Program-made: the position numbers and the translations under genes
Notes under the pieces: generated by a model
What the model was told of the DNA's origin: nothing
The model's input: the letters and a program-made list of their open reading frames with translations, nothing else
Databases searched by the model: none
NCBI RefSeq assembly: GCF_000213055.1
Contig: NZ_CM001165.1
Location: forward strand, 1,426,001-1,490,000
Length of the DNA stretch: 64,000 bases
Origin: Streptomyces sp. Tu6071
GTDB taxonomy: Bacteria; Actinomycetota; Actinomycetes; Streptomycetales; Streptomycetaceae
Direction of reading: 5' to 3'
Part shown: positions 40,343 through 49,028 of the stretch, piece after piece
Position numbering within the stretch: position 1 is the stretch's first letter
Layout of the letters: each line of letters starts with the position of its first letter

Positions 40343-40822
40343 TCAGTTCTCGGTGTCCGGGGTGTGCGCGTAGAGCTTGAGGACGGGCACGCCGACCTTG
40401 TGGCGGGCGCGCGAGGCCCAGTCGCGGTGGAAGAACTCCTCGACGTAGTGCGGCGCGGTCAGGACGATCACCTCGTCCGCCCCCGTCTCCTTGACCGCCG
40501 TCGCGACCGCATCGAGCGGGTGGTTCTCGACGACGTGGCCCACGGCCACGGCGCCCGCCGCGCGCAGCGACTGGAGCGAGTGCTCCAGGGCGATCTTCGC
40601 GGGCGGCACCGCGGACTCGCCCTCGGGCACCTCCGCCTCGCGCACCGCGTCGGTCAGCTCGCCGAGCGCCACGTCGTCCACCGCGCGCAGCAGCCGGTCC
40701 TGGTCGCCCCGGGGCTGCATCAGGACGTGGAAGGACACCGCCTCCTCGCCGTGCAGGGTGGTGACGAACTCGATGTCCACCGTGGACAGGGCCTGTTCGA
40801 TCATCAATACGCTCGTGAACAC
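40343..40822 (-). CDS. Conserved actinobacterial protein, often misnamed indole-3-glycerol phosphate synthase
   Basis: 159 residues. 'MIEQALSTVDIEFVTTLHGE' and 'GADEVIVLTAPHYVEEFFHR' are its conserved blocks. The fold looks like a small Rossmann or UspA-like alpha/beta domain; the C-terminal half 'AVGHVVENHPLDAVATAV' and 'VIVLTAPH' resembles nucleotide-binding universal stress proteins. It is half the length of a real indole-3-glycerol phosphate synthase and lacks its barrel. The GTG at 40822 or the ATG at 40804 could be the start. Single gene, divergent from the second LacI gene. Confidence 0.75.
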   Translation of the reverse strand: MFTSVLMIEQALSTVDIEFVTTLHGEEAVSFHVLMQPRGDQDRLLRAVDDVALGELTDAVREAEVPEGESAVPPAKIALEHSLQSLRAAGAVAVGHVVENHPLDAVATAVKETGADEVIVLTAPHYVEEFFHRDWASRARHKVGVPVLKLYAHTPDTEN

Positions 40823-40950
40823 CTCGGGGCGCCTCTTCTCTCCACGGACCGGCGCTCACCGGTCCTACGGTCTCCCGCTACCCCGTGAACGGAGTGGCGT
40901 GCGTTCCTAGTCTGCCCAGCGGACGGTAAACGGAACGGGACATTCCGTAA

Positions 40951-40976
40951 GGAGGGCCCGGGGACCCGGGCCCTCC
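40951..40976. other. Perfect 12-base-pair hairpin in a divergent promoter region
   Basis: GGAGGGCCCGGG (40951-40962) and CCCGGGCCCTCC (40965-40976) pair perfectly around GA. A second inverted repeat, CGGAA/TTCCG, lies at 40931-40947. Both are in the 311-base gap 40823-41133 between two divergent genes, where a terminator is not expected. The gap also holds the LacI operator region. Confidence 0.8.
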
Positions 40977-41056
40977 GGCCGTATTCGGCCGCCCCCGCTC
41001 CCCCGCCCCCGTGGCGCAGCCCACACCTCCCGCGCGAGGAAATCGCGAGCACCCCC

Positions 41057-41122
41057 TTGACGTCCGCCCATACGAGTCGCAGAGTGCTCACTAATGCGCA
41101 TTACTAATACGCATTAGTGAGC
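41057..41122 (+). promoter_or_regulatory. Promoter and double LacI operator of the FAD/hydantoinase operon
   Basis: A TTGACG box (41057-41062) with CAGAGT 17 bases later (41080-41085) is a probable promoter. Directly after it come two 12-base CG-centred palindromes: TAATGCGCATTA (41092-41103, perfect) and TAATACGCATTA (41105-41116, one mismatched pair), 13 bases apart centre to centre. Together they form a larger perfect inverted repeat, GCTCACTAATGCG (41086-41098) and CGCATTAGTGAGC (41110-41122). The LacI start codon is 11 bases further on. Confidence 0.85.
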
Positions 41123-41133
41123 GAGGTCGACAC

Positions 41134-42252
41134 GTGAACGACAGCAGTCGGGGCAAGCCGGGCAAGTCGGCGAGAACGCCGCGCGAGTCCGCGAAACGGG
41201 CGCGTCCGCGACAGGCGGAGGTGGCGCGTCTCGCGGGGGTCTCGCAGGCGACCGTCTCGCTCGTGCTCGGCAACAAGCCGCAGGCCGCGACGATCTCCGA
41301 CGAGACGCGCCGGAAGGTCATGGACGCGGCCCGCACCCTCGGCTACGTCCCCGACCCCGCAGCGCGCAGCCTCGCCGGGGCCGGGAACAACCTGCTCGGC
41401 GTCTTCAGCTTCACGGCGACCTTCCCGACGGACGTGCAGCACTCGTACTACCCGTTCCTCGTGGGCGTCGAGCGGGAGGCCGCCGCGCGCGGCTTCGACC
41501 TCGTGCTCTTCACGGGGTCCAGCGCGCACGGCGCCGCCCCGGGCCCCGAGGCGCTGAGCCGCGTACGGCTCGCGGACGGCTGCCTCTTCCTCGGGCGGCA
41601 CGCGCCCGCCCGGGAGCTGCGGCGCCTCGTGGCCGACGGCTTCCCCGTCGTGCACCTGGGCCGCAGGGACGAGCTGGACGGGCTCGCGTGGGTCGGGGCC
41701 GACTACGCCCCCGCGAGCCGCGAGGTCGTACGGCACCTCCTCGCGCTCGGGCACCGGCGGATCGTGCTCGTGCGCGAGGACGACGAGGCCCCCGCGACGG
41801 CCGACCGCGAGCGCGGCTTCCTCGCGGGCCTGGAGGAGGCCGGGCTGCCCCTGGAGGGCGCCGTCTTCCGTACCGCCGCGCCGGACGCGGACCTGACGCC
41901 CGAGCGGCTGCGGGCCTGGCGCGCGGAGGGTGTCACCGCGTTCGTCGCGGAGGAGACGGACACGGGCGCCGCCTGGCGGGCGCTGCGCGCGGCCGTCGCC
42001 GCGGCCGGGTACGACTGCCCGCGCGAGCTGAGCCTCGCGCTGCTCGGCGACCCGCCCCCCGACCTCGCGGGCGAGCCGGTGCCGACCGGCTTCGCCATCC
42101 CGCGCACGCGCCTCGGCGCCGCGGCGGTACGGCTCCTGGCCGCGCTCGTCGCGGGCGAGGTCGCCGAGGAACCGCTCGTGCCCTGCGCCTTCCGGCCGGG
42201 GGCGACCGCGGGACCGGCGCCCGAAGCCGTACGGGACCTGGCGGCGACCTGA
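41134..42252 (+). CDS. LacI-family regulator of the FAD oxidoreductase/hydantoinase operon
   Basis: 372 residues. A Lys/Arg-rich extension of about 25 residues precedes the helix-turn-helix 'QAEVARLAGVSQATVSLVLG' (27-46) and the hinge 'YVPDPAARSLAGAGNN'. The ligand core contains 'QHSYYPFLVGVEREAAARG', 'LGHRRIVLV' and 'PTGFAIPRTRLGAAAVRLL'. The GTG start lies right behind a double operator that the protein most likely binds, so it should repress itself and, by read-through, the four genes that follow on the same strand 107 bases later. Confidence 0.93.
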   Translation: MNDSSRGKPGKSARTPRESAKRARPRQAEVARLAGVSQATVSLVLGNKPQAATISDETRRKVMDAARTLGYVPDPAARSLAGAGNNLLGVFSFTATFPTDVQHSYYPFLVGVEREAAARGFDLVLFTGSSAHGAAPGPEALSRVRLADGCLFLGRHAPARELRRLVADGFPVVHLGRRDELDGLAWVGADYAPASREVVRHLLALGHRRIVLVREDDEAPATADRERGFLAGLEEAGLPLEGAVFRTAAPDADLTPERLRAWRAEGVTAFVAEETDTGAAWRALRAAVAAAGYDCPRELSLALLGDPPPDLAGEPVPTGFAIPRTRLGAAAVRLLAALVAGEVAEEPLVPCAFRPGATAGPAPEAVRDLAAT

Positions 42253-42297
42253 CACGCCGCCGGACCCCGTACCCGTCACACGGCGGGACCCGTCACA

Positions 42298-42328
42298 CCG
42301 CAGGACCGCAGGACCGCAGGCCGCAGGA
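42298..42328. repeat. Short tandem repeat before the FAD oxidoreductase gene
   Basis: CCGCAGGA is repeated about four times, one copy lacking its last base. It lies in the 107-base gap between the LacI gene and the oxidoreductase gene, followed by a CACCA-rich run and the ribosome site GGAGAG. Confidence 0.75.
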
Positions 42329-42359
42329 CACGCACCACCAGCACCACCTAGGAGAGTTT

Positions 42360-43970
42360 GTGACCAGCCAACCGGACATCCTCGTCGTCGGCGGCGGCCT
42401 CGGCGGGGTCGCCGCCGCCCTCGCCGCCTGCCGGGCGGGGCGCACCGTCGTCCTGACCGAAGAGACCGACTGGGTCGGCGGCCAGCTCACCTCGCAGGCC
42501 GTGCCCCCGGACGAGCACCCGTGGGTCGAGCAGTTCGGCGTCACGGCCTCGTACCGCGCGCTGCGCGAGGCGATCCGCGACTACTACCGCACGCTGTACC
42601 CACTGCGCGCAGAGGCGGCGGCGCAGCCGACGCTCAACCCGGGCGCCGGGCGCGTCAGCAAGCTGTGCGCGGAGCCGCGCGCGGGACTCGCGGCGCTGGA
42701 GGGCATGCTCGCCCCGTACCGCTCCGCCGGGCTCCTCACGCTGCTCACCGAGCACCGTCCCGTCGCCGCGACGACCGAGGGCGACAACGTCACCTCGGTC
42801 ACGGTCGAGAACCTGCGCGACGGCAGCCGTCGCACGCTCGCGGCGCCGTACGTGCTCGACGCGACCGAGACCGGCGAGCTGCTCGCACTCGCGGACGTGG
42901 AGCACGTGCTCGGCGCCGAGTCGCGCGCCGAGACCGGCGAGCCGCACGCGCCCGAGCAGGCCGACCCGCTCAACCAGCAGGGCATCACCTTCTGCTTCGC
43001 GCTCTCGCACCACGAGGGCGAGGACCACACGATCGAGAAGCCCGCCGACTACGACTTCTGGCGCTCCTACCGGCCGGACTTCTGGCCGGGCCCGCTCCTC
43101 GGCTTCCTCGCGCCCGACCCGCGCAGCCTGGAGGCCGTGCCCCGCACCTTCGTGCCGAACCCGGAGCAGGACCCGCTCGCGGTGAGCGCCGACCAGTCGG
43201 CCGACGCCGGGGACAAGGAGCTCTTCGGCTTCCGCCGCATCCTCGCCCGCAAGCTGCACCGCGAGGGCGCGTTCGGCTCCGACATCACGCTCGTCAACTG
43301 GCCGCTCAACGACTACTGGCTCAAGCCCCTGATAGGCGGCGGCGAGAAGACGACGGCGGAGGCGGTCCGCGAGGCCAAGCAGCTCTCGCTCTCCGTCCTC
43401 TACTGGCTCCAGACCGAGGCCCCGCGCGCGGACGGCGGCAAGGGCTTCCCCGGGCTGCGGCTGCGCCCCGACGTCATGGGCACCGAGGACGGGCTCGCGA
43501 AGGCCCCGTACGTGCGCGAGTCGCGGCGCATCAAGGCCGTCACGACCGTCACCGAGCACGACGTCGCGATCGACCTCGTCGGCCCGACCGGCGGCACCCG
43601 CTACCGGGACGCGGTCGGCGTCGGCAGCTACCGCATCGACCTGCACCCCTCGACCGGCGGCGACAACTACGTCGACATCGGCTCGGTGCCCTTCGAGATC
43701 CCGCTCGGCGCGCTCGTGCCGCGCCGCGTGCGCAACCTGCTCCCGGCCGGCAAGAACATCGGCACGACGCACCTCACCAACGGCTGCTACCGGCTGCACC
43801 CCGTCGAGTGGAACATCGGAGAGGTCGCGGGCGCGCTCGCCGCGCACTGCCTCGACGAGGGGCTGACGCCGCGCGAGGTGCAGGCGGACGACGGGCGCTT
43901 CGCAAACTTCGCGGGGCTCCTCGACCGCTCGGGCGTCGAGCGGCACTGGCCGGAGGTACGCGGCTACTGA
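42360..43970 (+). CDS. FAD-dependent oxidoreductase
   Basis: 536 residues. The N-terminal Rossmann fold is 'ILVVGGGLGGVAAALAACRA' (7-26), followed by 'LTEETDWVGGQLTSQAVPPD', the pattern of the FAD_oxidored group found with sugar-acid and amino-sugar catabolism. 'VLDATETGELLALADVE' and the C-terminal 'LLPAGKNIGTTHLTNGCYRL' are the other FAD-contacting blocks. No signal peptide. The GTG follows GGAGAG. It is the first enzyme gene after the LacI regulator; the electron donor/acceptor and substrate are unknown. Confidence 0.88.
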   Translation: MTSQPDILVVGGGLGGVAAALAACRAGRTVVLTEETDWVGGQLTSQAVPPDEHPWVEQFGVTASYRALREAIRDYYRTLYPLRAEAAAQPTLNPGAGRVSKLCAEPRAGLAALEGMLAPYRSAGLLTLLTEHRPVAATTEGDNVTSVTVENLRDGSRRTLAAPYVLDATETGELLALADVEHVLGAESRAETGEPHAPEQADPLNQQGITFCFALSHHEGEDHTIEKPADYDFWRSYRPDFWPGPLLGFLAPDPRSLEAVPRTFVPNPEQDPLAVSADQSADAGDKELFGFRRILARKLHREGAFGSDITLVNWPLNDYWLKPLIGGGEKTTAEAVREAKQLSLSVLYWLQTEAPRADGGKGFPGLRLRPDVMGTEDGLAKAPYVRESRRIKAVTTVTEHDVAIDLVGPTGGTRYRDAVGVGSYRIDLHPSTGGDNYVDIGSVPFEIPLGALVPRRVRNLLPAGKNIGTTHLTNGCYRLHPVEWNIGEVAGALAAHCLDEGLTPREVQADDGRFANFAGLLDRSGVERHWPEVRGY

Positions 43971-44105
43971 CCCCACCGGGCCCGGGAAGCTCCATGGCGC
44001 GCCCGGCCACCCGGGGCGGAGACCGCCGGGCGGGACAGCTCCACCTGTCCCGCCCGGCCCACCGCCCACGCAAGCGCCGACCCAGCACAAGGAGGTGCCC
44101 AGACC

Positions 44106-46235
44106 ATGACCACCCACCGCATCCGCGTCGGCATCGACGTGGGCGGAACCTTCACCGACGCCGTCGCCGTGGACAGCGCGACGCTCGCCCTCGTCGGCCA
44201 GGTGAAGGTCCCGACCAGCCACCATCACGAGGACGGGGTCGCGCACGGCATCGTGACCGCGCTCGACAAGCTGCTCACCGAGACCGGGCACTCCGCCAAG
44301 GACGTGTCCTTCCTGGCCCACGGCACGACACAGGCTACCAACGCCCTGCTGGAGGGCGATGTGGCGACCGTCGGGCTCATCGGGCTCGGCGGCGGCGCGG
44401 GCGCGCTCTTCACGAAGCGTCTCGCCTCGCTCGCGAAGACCGAGCTGATCCCCGGCAAGCACTTCCCGCTCGTCTACGCGCACGTCGCCGAGCCCGCGGA
44501 CCGCGCCGCCGTCGAGCGCGCGGTCGAGGAGGTCGTCCGGGCCGGGGCCGAAGTGGTCGTCGCGAGCCAGCCGTTCAGCGTGGACCGCCCCGAGGGCGAG
44601 GACGCGGTGCGCGAGGCCGCCGCCGCGCGCGGCGTCCCGATGACCGCCGCGCACGACATCACCTCGCTCTACGGGCTCCAGAAGCGGACCCGCACCGCCG
44701 TCGTCAACGCGGCGATCCTGCCGCGCATGTTCGCGACCGCCGACCTCGTGGACGCCGCGATCACGAAGGCGGGCGTCGAGGCGCCGCTCATGGTGATGCG
44801 CTGCGACGGCGGCGTCATGTCGCTCGACGAGATGCGCCGCCGCCCGCTGCTCACGGTGCTCTCGGGCCCGGCGGCCGGGGTCGCGGGCGCGCTCATGCAG
44901 GAGCGGGTCAGCGAAGGCGTGTTCCTGGAGACCGGCGGCACGTCGACGGACATCAGCGTCGTGCGGCGCGGCAAGGTCGCGGTACGGCACGCGACGCTGC
45001 TCGGCAAGACCTCGTACCTGTCGGCGCTCGACGTGCGCACGGTGGGGGTCGGCGGGGGCTCGATGGTGCGGATGAGCGGCGGCAAGGTGACCATGGTCGG
45101 GCCGCGCAGCGCGCACATCGCGGGGCTCCCCTACGCGTGCTTCGCCGCACCCGGCGAGCTGGCGGGCGCGAAGCTCGCCACGATGCGCCCGACCCCCGAC
45201 GACGCGGACGACCACGTCGTGATCGACGCGGCGGGCGGGCGCTACGCGCTCACCATGACGTGCGCGGCGAACGCGCTCGGCCGCGTCCCCGAGGACGACT
45301 TCGCGCACGCGGACCGCGAGACGGCCCGTACCGCGCTCGCGCCGCTCGCCGCCGCGCTCGGCACCGACGTGGACGGCGCGGCGACGGCGGTCCTCGACGC
45401 GGGCACCGCGCGGGTGCGCGAGGTCGTGGACGCGATGATCTCGGACTACCGGCTCGACAAGGACGCCGTCCTCCTCGTCGGCGGGGGCGGCGGCGCCGCC
45501 TCGGTCACGCCGCACCTCGCGGTCGCCACCGGCCTCGAAGGCCGGCTCGCGCGCCACCACGAGGTCATCAGCCCGATCGGCGTCGCGCTCGCGCTCGTGC
45601 GCGAGCAGGTCGAGCGGATCATCCCCGGCGCGGGCCAGGAGGACATCCTCGCGGTACGCGCCGAGGCCGAACGGGCCGTCGTCGCGCAGGGCGCGGCGGC
45701 CGACGCGGTCGAGGTCGAGGTGACCGTCGACCCGCAGACCAACACGGTGCGGGCCGTCGCGACGGGCGCCACCGAACTGCGCACCCAGGACCGGGCCCAC
45801 CGCGCCGACGACGCGGAGCGGCTGCGCCTCGCGGCGACGAGCCTGAAGGCGCCGGAGGGCGAGGTGCGCGAGCTGGCCCGGACGAACGCGTACACCGTCT
45901 ACGGGACCGAGAAGCACCGCAGGCTGCGCGGCACCAGGCACCCGGTGCGGGTCGTGGACGCCGACGGCGTCGTACGGCTGCACGCGCCGGACGCGCGGAT
46001 CGAGACGACGACCGTGGGCGCCGCCGCGCACACCCTCGCGACGCTCGTGGACGAGTCCACGGCGTACGGGGACGGCGGGGTGCGCGCCCCGGCGCTGCGG
46101 CTGCTCATCGGCTCGCGCATCGCGGACCTGTCCGGGGTGCTCGACCCGCGGCCGCTGCTCGCCCTGGCCCGTACCGAACTGGAGGGGCGCCCGGCGGACG
46201 AGCGGGTCGTGGCCCTCGTGGAGGAGCGCTCATGA
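44106..46235 (+). CDS. Hydantoinase/oxoprolinase family protein (HyuA-like)
   Basis: 709 residues. The actin-like ATPase start 'GIDVGGTFTDAVAVD' (9-23), 'FLAHGTTQATNALLEG' and 'LVVGGGG'-type 'LLVGGGGGAASVTPH' are hallmarks of the A subunit of hydantoinases, 5-oxoprolinases and acetone carboxylases, which use ATP to open or carboxylate their substrate. The usual HyuB subunit is not encoded next to it; instead the gene overlaps a 206-residue HExxH protein. AAGGAGG precedes the ATG. Likely substrate: a cyclic amide or lactam-like compound imported by the permease downstream. Confidence 0.9.
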   Translation: MTTHRIRVGIDVGGTFTDAVAVDSATLALVGQVKVPTSHHHEDGVAHGIVTALDKLLTETGHSAKDVSFLAHGTTQATNALLEGDVATVGLIGLGGGAGALFTKRLASLAKTELIPGKHFPLVYAHVAEPADRAAVERAVEEVVRAGAEVVVASQPFSVDRPEGEDAVREAAAARGVPMTAAHDITSLYGLQKRTRTAVVNAAILPRMFATADLVDAAITKAGVEAPLMVMRCDGGVMSLDEMRRRPLLTVLSGPAAGVAGALMQERVSEGVFLETGGTSTDISVVRRGKVAVRHATLLGKTSYLSALDVRTVGVGGGSMVRMSGGKVTMVGPRSAHIAGLPYACFAAPGELAGAKLATMRPTPDDADDHVVIDAAGGRYALTMTCAANALGRVPEDDFAHADRETARTALAPLAAALGTDVDGAATAVLDAGTARVREVVDAMISDYRLDKDAVLLVGGGGGAASVTPHLAVATGLEGRLARHHEVISPIGVALALVREQVERIIPGAGQEDILAVRAEAERAVVAQGAAADAVEVEVTVDPQTNTVRAVATGATELRTQDRAHRADDAERLRLAATSLKAPEGEVRELARTNAYTVYGTEKHRRLRGTRHPVRVVDADGVVRLHAPDARIETTTVGAAAHTLATLVDESTAYGDGGVRAPALRLLIGSRIADLSGVLDPRPLLALARTELEGRPADERVVALVEERS

Positions 46236-46852
46236 GCACCCTGACCGAAGCCGCCGAGTCCGCGGCGGATCTCGCGGCCGTGGACGACCTCGCGTACGGG
46301 GCCCGTTTCCTCGCCTCGCTGCCGCTGCACGCGCACCGCGACCCCGCCGTGCTGCGGCGCTGGGCCGAGGCGGCGGACCGCTTCGGCGCGGACCTCGCGC
46401 GCACCCCGGCGCCCGCACCGGCGCACGTCGTGGAGAGCACGGGCGGACTGGAGCGCGGGCTCCTCGCCCGGTACACGTCGCGTCCGCAGGCCGTGGAGCT
46501 GTACACCGACGCGATCGCCGCCGCCGAGCGGCTCGTGGCCCGGCTCGGGTGGCGCGCGTGGTTCCCCGCCGGTTCGGTGCGGGCCGCCGCGCTCGCCCAC
46601 GAGGCCGTGCACGAGCGGCTCCACCACGGTCCCGGGCGGGCCGCGCTCAAGCAGGCCCTCGGACACACCGCGCTGCGTCTGGGGCGGCTGCGCGTGCCCG
46701 CGCACGTCGCGGGGGCGGAGGAACTCGCCGCCCACGCCTACGCGCGCACCGTCTGCGGTCTCGGCCGCAGCCCGCTCCTGCTGTCCGCCGCGCTCGCCGC
46801 GTCCTACACCGCCGAAGTGCCCGCCCCGGCAGCCTCGGCCAGAGAGAAGTAA
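46232..46852 (+). CDS. Uncharacterised 206-residue helical protein with HExxHE motif
   Basis: I do not recognise the family. It is mostly helical and Ala-rich with no signal peptide. 'LAHEAVHERLHH' (residues 121-132) holds a perfect HExxH with a second Glu, and 'GAEELAAHAY' (161-170) supplies further Glu/His residues, so a metal site is plausible. 'HVVESTGGLERGLLARYTSR' is another distinctive block. The ATG overlaps the hydantoinase stop (ATGA), and the permease gene starts three bases after its own stop. This tight coupling points to a role as a subunit or accessory of the HyuA-like enzyme, perhaps in place of HyuB. Confidence 0.68.
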   Translation: MSTLTEAAESAADLAAVDDLAYGARFLASLPLHAHRDPAVLRRWAEAADRFGADLARTPAPAPAHVVESTGGLERGLLARYTSRPQAVELYTDAIAAAERLVARLGWRAWFPAGSVRAAALAHEAVHERLHHGPGRAALKQALGHTALRLGRLRVPAHVAGAEELAAHAYARTVCGLGRSPLLLSAALAASYTAEVPAPAASAREK

Positions 46853-46855
46853 GCC

Positions 46856-48142
46856 ATGGGCATCATCATCCTGATCATCATGGCGGCCGGTGTCGCCGCG
46901 ATGCTCACCCGCAAGCTCCCCACCGCGTTCGCGCTCGTCCTGCTCGGTGTCGTCATCGCGCTCGTCTCGGGCGCGCCGCTCACCGGCAAGAACAGCGTCC
47001 TCGACACCGTGCTCCAGGAGGGCGCCCCGGCGCTCGCCGCGACGATGATCGCGATCCTGCTCGGTTCGTGGCTCGGCAAACTGCTCGACGAGACGGGCAT
47101 CGCCGGGACCCTCGTCCGCAAGATCGTCGAGTTCGGCGGCGACCGGCCCACGATCGTCGCGCTCGGCGTCCTGGTCGTCTCGACGCTCATCGGCACGGTC
47201 ACCGGGTCCGCGCCCGCCGCGATGCTCGCGGGCATCATCGGCATCCCCGCGATGATCGCGGTCGGCATCCCGAAGGTCACGGCGGCGGGAACGGTCCTCA
47301 TGGGCATCGCCGCCGGGATGCCGTTCGAGCTGCCGGTGTGGCAGTTCTTCTCCAGCGCGCTCGACATGCCGGTGCACGACGTGCGCCACTTCATGATCCA
47401 GCTCTTCCCGTTCGCGCTCTTCGCGGCCGTGATGTTCGTGCTGATCGAGTCGCGGCGCAAGGGCGTCGAGCACGCGTGGGCCTTCCGCACCGAGGCGCCG
47501 CGCTCGAAGGCGGCGCGGCGGCGCGCCGAGCTGGGCGACGCGCCGTGGTACGCGCTGCTCACGCCGCTCGTCCCGCTCGTGCTCGCGCTGGGGTTCGACG
47601 TCGCGATCATCCCCTCGCTGCTCGCGGGGGTGCTGTACGCGCTCGTGACGACGACGCGGCCCGGCGAGATGAACCGCCGCCTGCTGCGCACGCTGTACAG
47701 CGGCTTCGAGGTCGCCGCCGCGCCGATGACGCTGTTCGTCGCGATCGGCATCCTGCTCGCCGCCGTCAAGCTGCCGGGCGCGATCGACGCGCTCGAACCG
47801 CTCGTGCGCGCGGTCACGCCGGAGAACCCGGTCCTGTTCGTCGTCGTCTTCGCGCTGCTCGTGCCGCTGTGCCTGTACCGGGGCCCGCTCAACGTGTACG
47901 GGCTCGGCGCGGGCATCGCGGGCGTGCTCATCGCGACGGGGATCTACCCGGCGATCGCGGTGCTCGGCATCACGGCCTCGTACAACCAGGTCTTCGGCGT
48001 CGCCGACCCGACGAGCACGCAGACGGTGTGGGCCGCGCAGTACGCGGGCGTGAGCCCGCAGCAGGTCATGGTCCGCACGCTGCCGTACGTGTGGTTCGTG
48101 GCCCTCGGGGGCTTCGTGGTGACGGCGGCGGTGCACCTGTGA
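46856..48142 (+). CDS. Multi-helix permease of the ion-transporter superfamily (GntP/CitMHS-like)
   Basis: 428 residues with about eleven to twelve hydrophobic segments. It starts 'MGIIILIIMAAGVAAML', has two pseudo-repeated halves, and carries 'LGSWLGKLLDETGIAGTLVR' and 'VTGSAPAAMLAGIIGIPAMI', re-entrant-loop-like stretches typical of gluconate, citrate and dicarboxylate transporters. It is the last gene of the LacI-headed operon, three bases after the HExxH gene, and probably imports the operon's carboxylate or lactam substrate. A terminator hairpin follows. Confidence 0.85.
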   Translation: MGIIILIIMAAGVAAMLTRKLPTAFALVLLGVVIALVSGAPLTGKNSVLDTVLQEGAPALAATMIAILLGSWLGKLLDETGIAGTLVRKIVEFGGDRPTIVALGVLVVSTLIGTVTGSAPAAMLAGIIGIPAMIAVGIPKVTAAGTVLMGIAAGMPFELPVWQFFSSALDMPVHDVRHFMIQLFPFALFAAVMFVLIESRRKGVEHAWAFRTEAPRSKAARRRAELGDAPWYALLTPLVPLVLALGFDVAIIPSLLAGVLYALVTTTRPGEMNRRLLRTLYSGFEVAAAPMTLFVAIGILLAAVKLPGAIDALEPLVRAVTPENPVLFVVVFALLVPLCLYRGPLNVYGLGAGIAGVLIATGIYPAIAVLGITASYNQVFGVADPTSTQTVWAAQYAGVSPQQVMVRTLPYVWFVALGGFVVTAAVHL

Positions 48143-48160
48143 GGGGCCGCTGAGCGGCGG

Positions 48161-48192
48161 GGCGGGTCGCTTCCTCCCGGGAGCGGCCCGCC
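48161..48192. terminator. Bidirectional terminator between the permease and the reductase
   Basis: GGCGGGTCGCT (48161-48171) pairs with AGCGGCCCGCC (48182-48192), with one G-U type pair, around a 10-base loop. The two flanking genes are convergent. Confidence 0.7.
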
Positions 48193-48203
48193 CTCCGCGC
48201 GCC

Positions 48204-48992
48204 TCAGGCCGCCGTGTCCCGTACGTACCGCGTGAAGAGGAAGCCGTCCTCCGCCAGGATCGAGGCGGGACGCAGGCGGGCGGGGGTCGTGAGCGCCTGG
48301 GGCGCGTGGGCGATACGGCTCGCCTCGCCCGCCGTGAGGAACGGCGAGACGGTGAGGCACAGCTCGTCGACCGTGTCGGCGGCGATGAGCCGGCCGAGCA
48401 GGTCGGGGCCGCCCTCGGCGAGCTGGCGGCGCAGGCCGCGCGCGGCCAGCTCGGCGCGCAGGCGGGCGGGTTCCGCGCCCCGGCCGCTCCCCGCGACGAC
48501 GACCTCCGCGCCCGCCTTGCGCGCCGCCGCGACCCGTTCGGCGGGGGCCTCCGCGCCGGTGAGGACGAGCGTGGGGACGACGGGCTCGGTGAAGAGGGGC
48601 AGGGTGAAGTCCAGGTCGAGCGAGGCCGAGACGACGGCGATCGCCGCCGCCGGTGCCTGTCCCCGCTCCGCGCGCGCCGCCGCGAACGCCTCCCGCGCCT
48701 TCGCCGGGCGGTACCGCTCGCCGCGCGCTGTTCCGGCACCGACCACCACGACGTCCGCGAGCGCCCGCAGCACCCCGAAGACCCGCATGTCGCCCGGCCC
48801 CGAGATGCCCTGCGAGCGCCCGTCGTGGAAGGCGGCCCCGTCGAGCGTCGTGACCATGTTGGCGCGCAGTACACCGGCCTCGGGCAGCGGCTCGGGGTAC
48901 GCGTAGAGCGCGGCCAGCTCGGCGAGCGGCCACTCGCGGTCGGCGTCGGTCGCGTTCGGTGCCGGGTCGGTCACGGGGAACAGGCGTCGCAT
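48204..48992 (-). CDS. RibD C-terminal domain (pyrimidine reductase family) protein
   Basis: 262 residues of the dihydrofolate-reductase-like fold. 'VLRANMVTTLDGAAFHDGRS' is the NADPH/substrate start, 'VVVVGAGTARGERYRP' the loop, and 'QLAEGGPDLLGRL' the phosphate-binding signature. In flavin synthesis this domain reduces the ribosylamino-pyrimidine; here there is no deaminase domain and no rib operon, so its substrate may differ. It is divergent from zapE, with about 36 bases between start codons and no obvious ribosome site. Confidence 0.92.
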   Translation of the reverse strand: MRRLFPVTDPAPNATDADREWPLAELAALYAYPEPLPEAGVLRANMVTTLDGAAFHDGRSQGISGPGDMRVFGVLRALADVVVVGAGTARGERYRPAKAREAFAAARAERGQAPAAAIAVVSASLDLDFTLPLFTEPVVPTLVLTGAEAPAERVAAARKAGAEVVVAGSGRGAEPARLRAELAARGLRRQLAEGGPDLLGRLIAADTVDELCLTVSPFLTAGEASRIAHAPQALTTPARLRPASILAEDGFLFTRYVRDTAA

Positions 48993-49028
48993 ACCGGCAG
49001 TCTCGCACGGCGCTTACAGTGGGTACTC

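Noticed and set aside
40343..40822. Indole-3-glycerol phosphate synthase as the product name
   Set aside because: The protein is too short for the TIM barrel and has none of its catalytic motifs; the name is a known mis-transfer.
41057..41122. A riboswitch or attenuator upstream of the second LacI gene
   Set aside because: The inverted repeats are CG-centred operator palindromes between promoter and start, and no terminator with a T-run is present.
42348..46031. A 1,227-codon open frame on the minus strand opposite the FAD oxidoreductase and hydantoinase genes
   Set aside because: It is an antisense shadow: Arg/Val/Glu-rich with no motif, while the plus strand encodes clear enzyme families.
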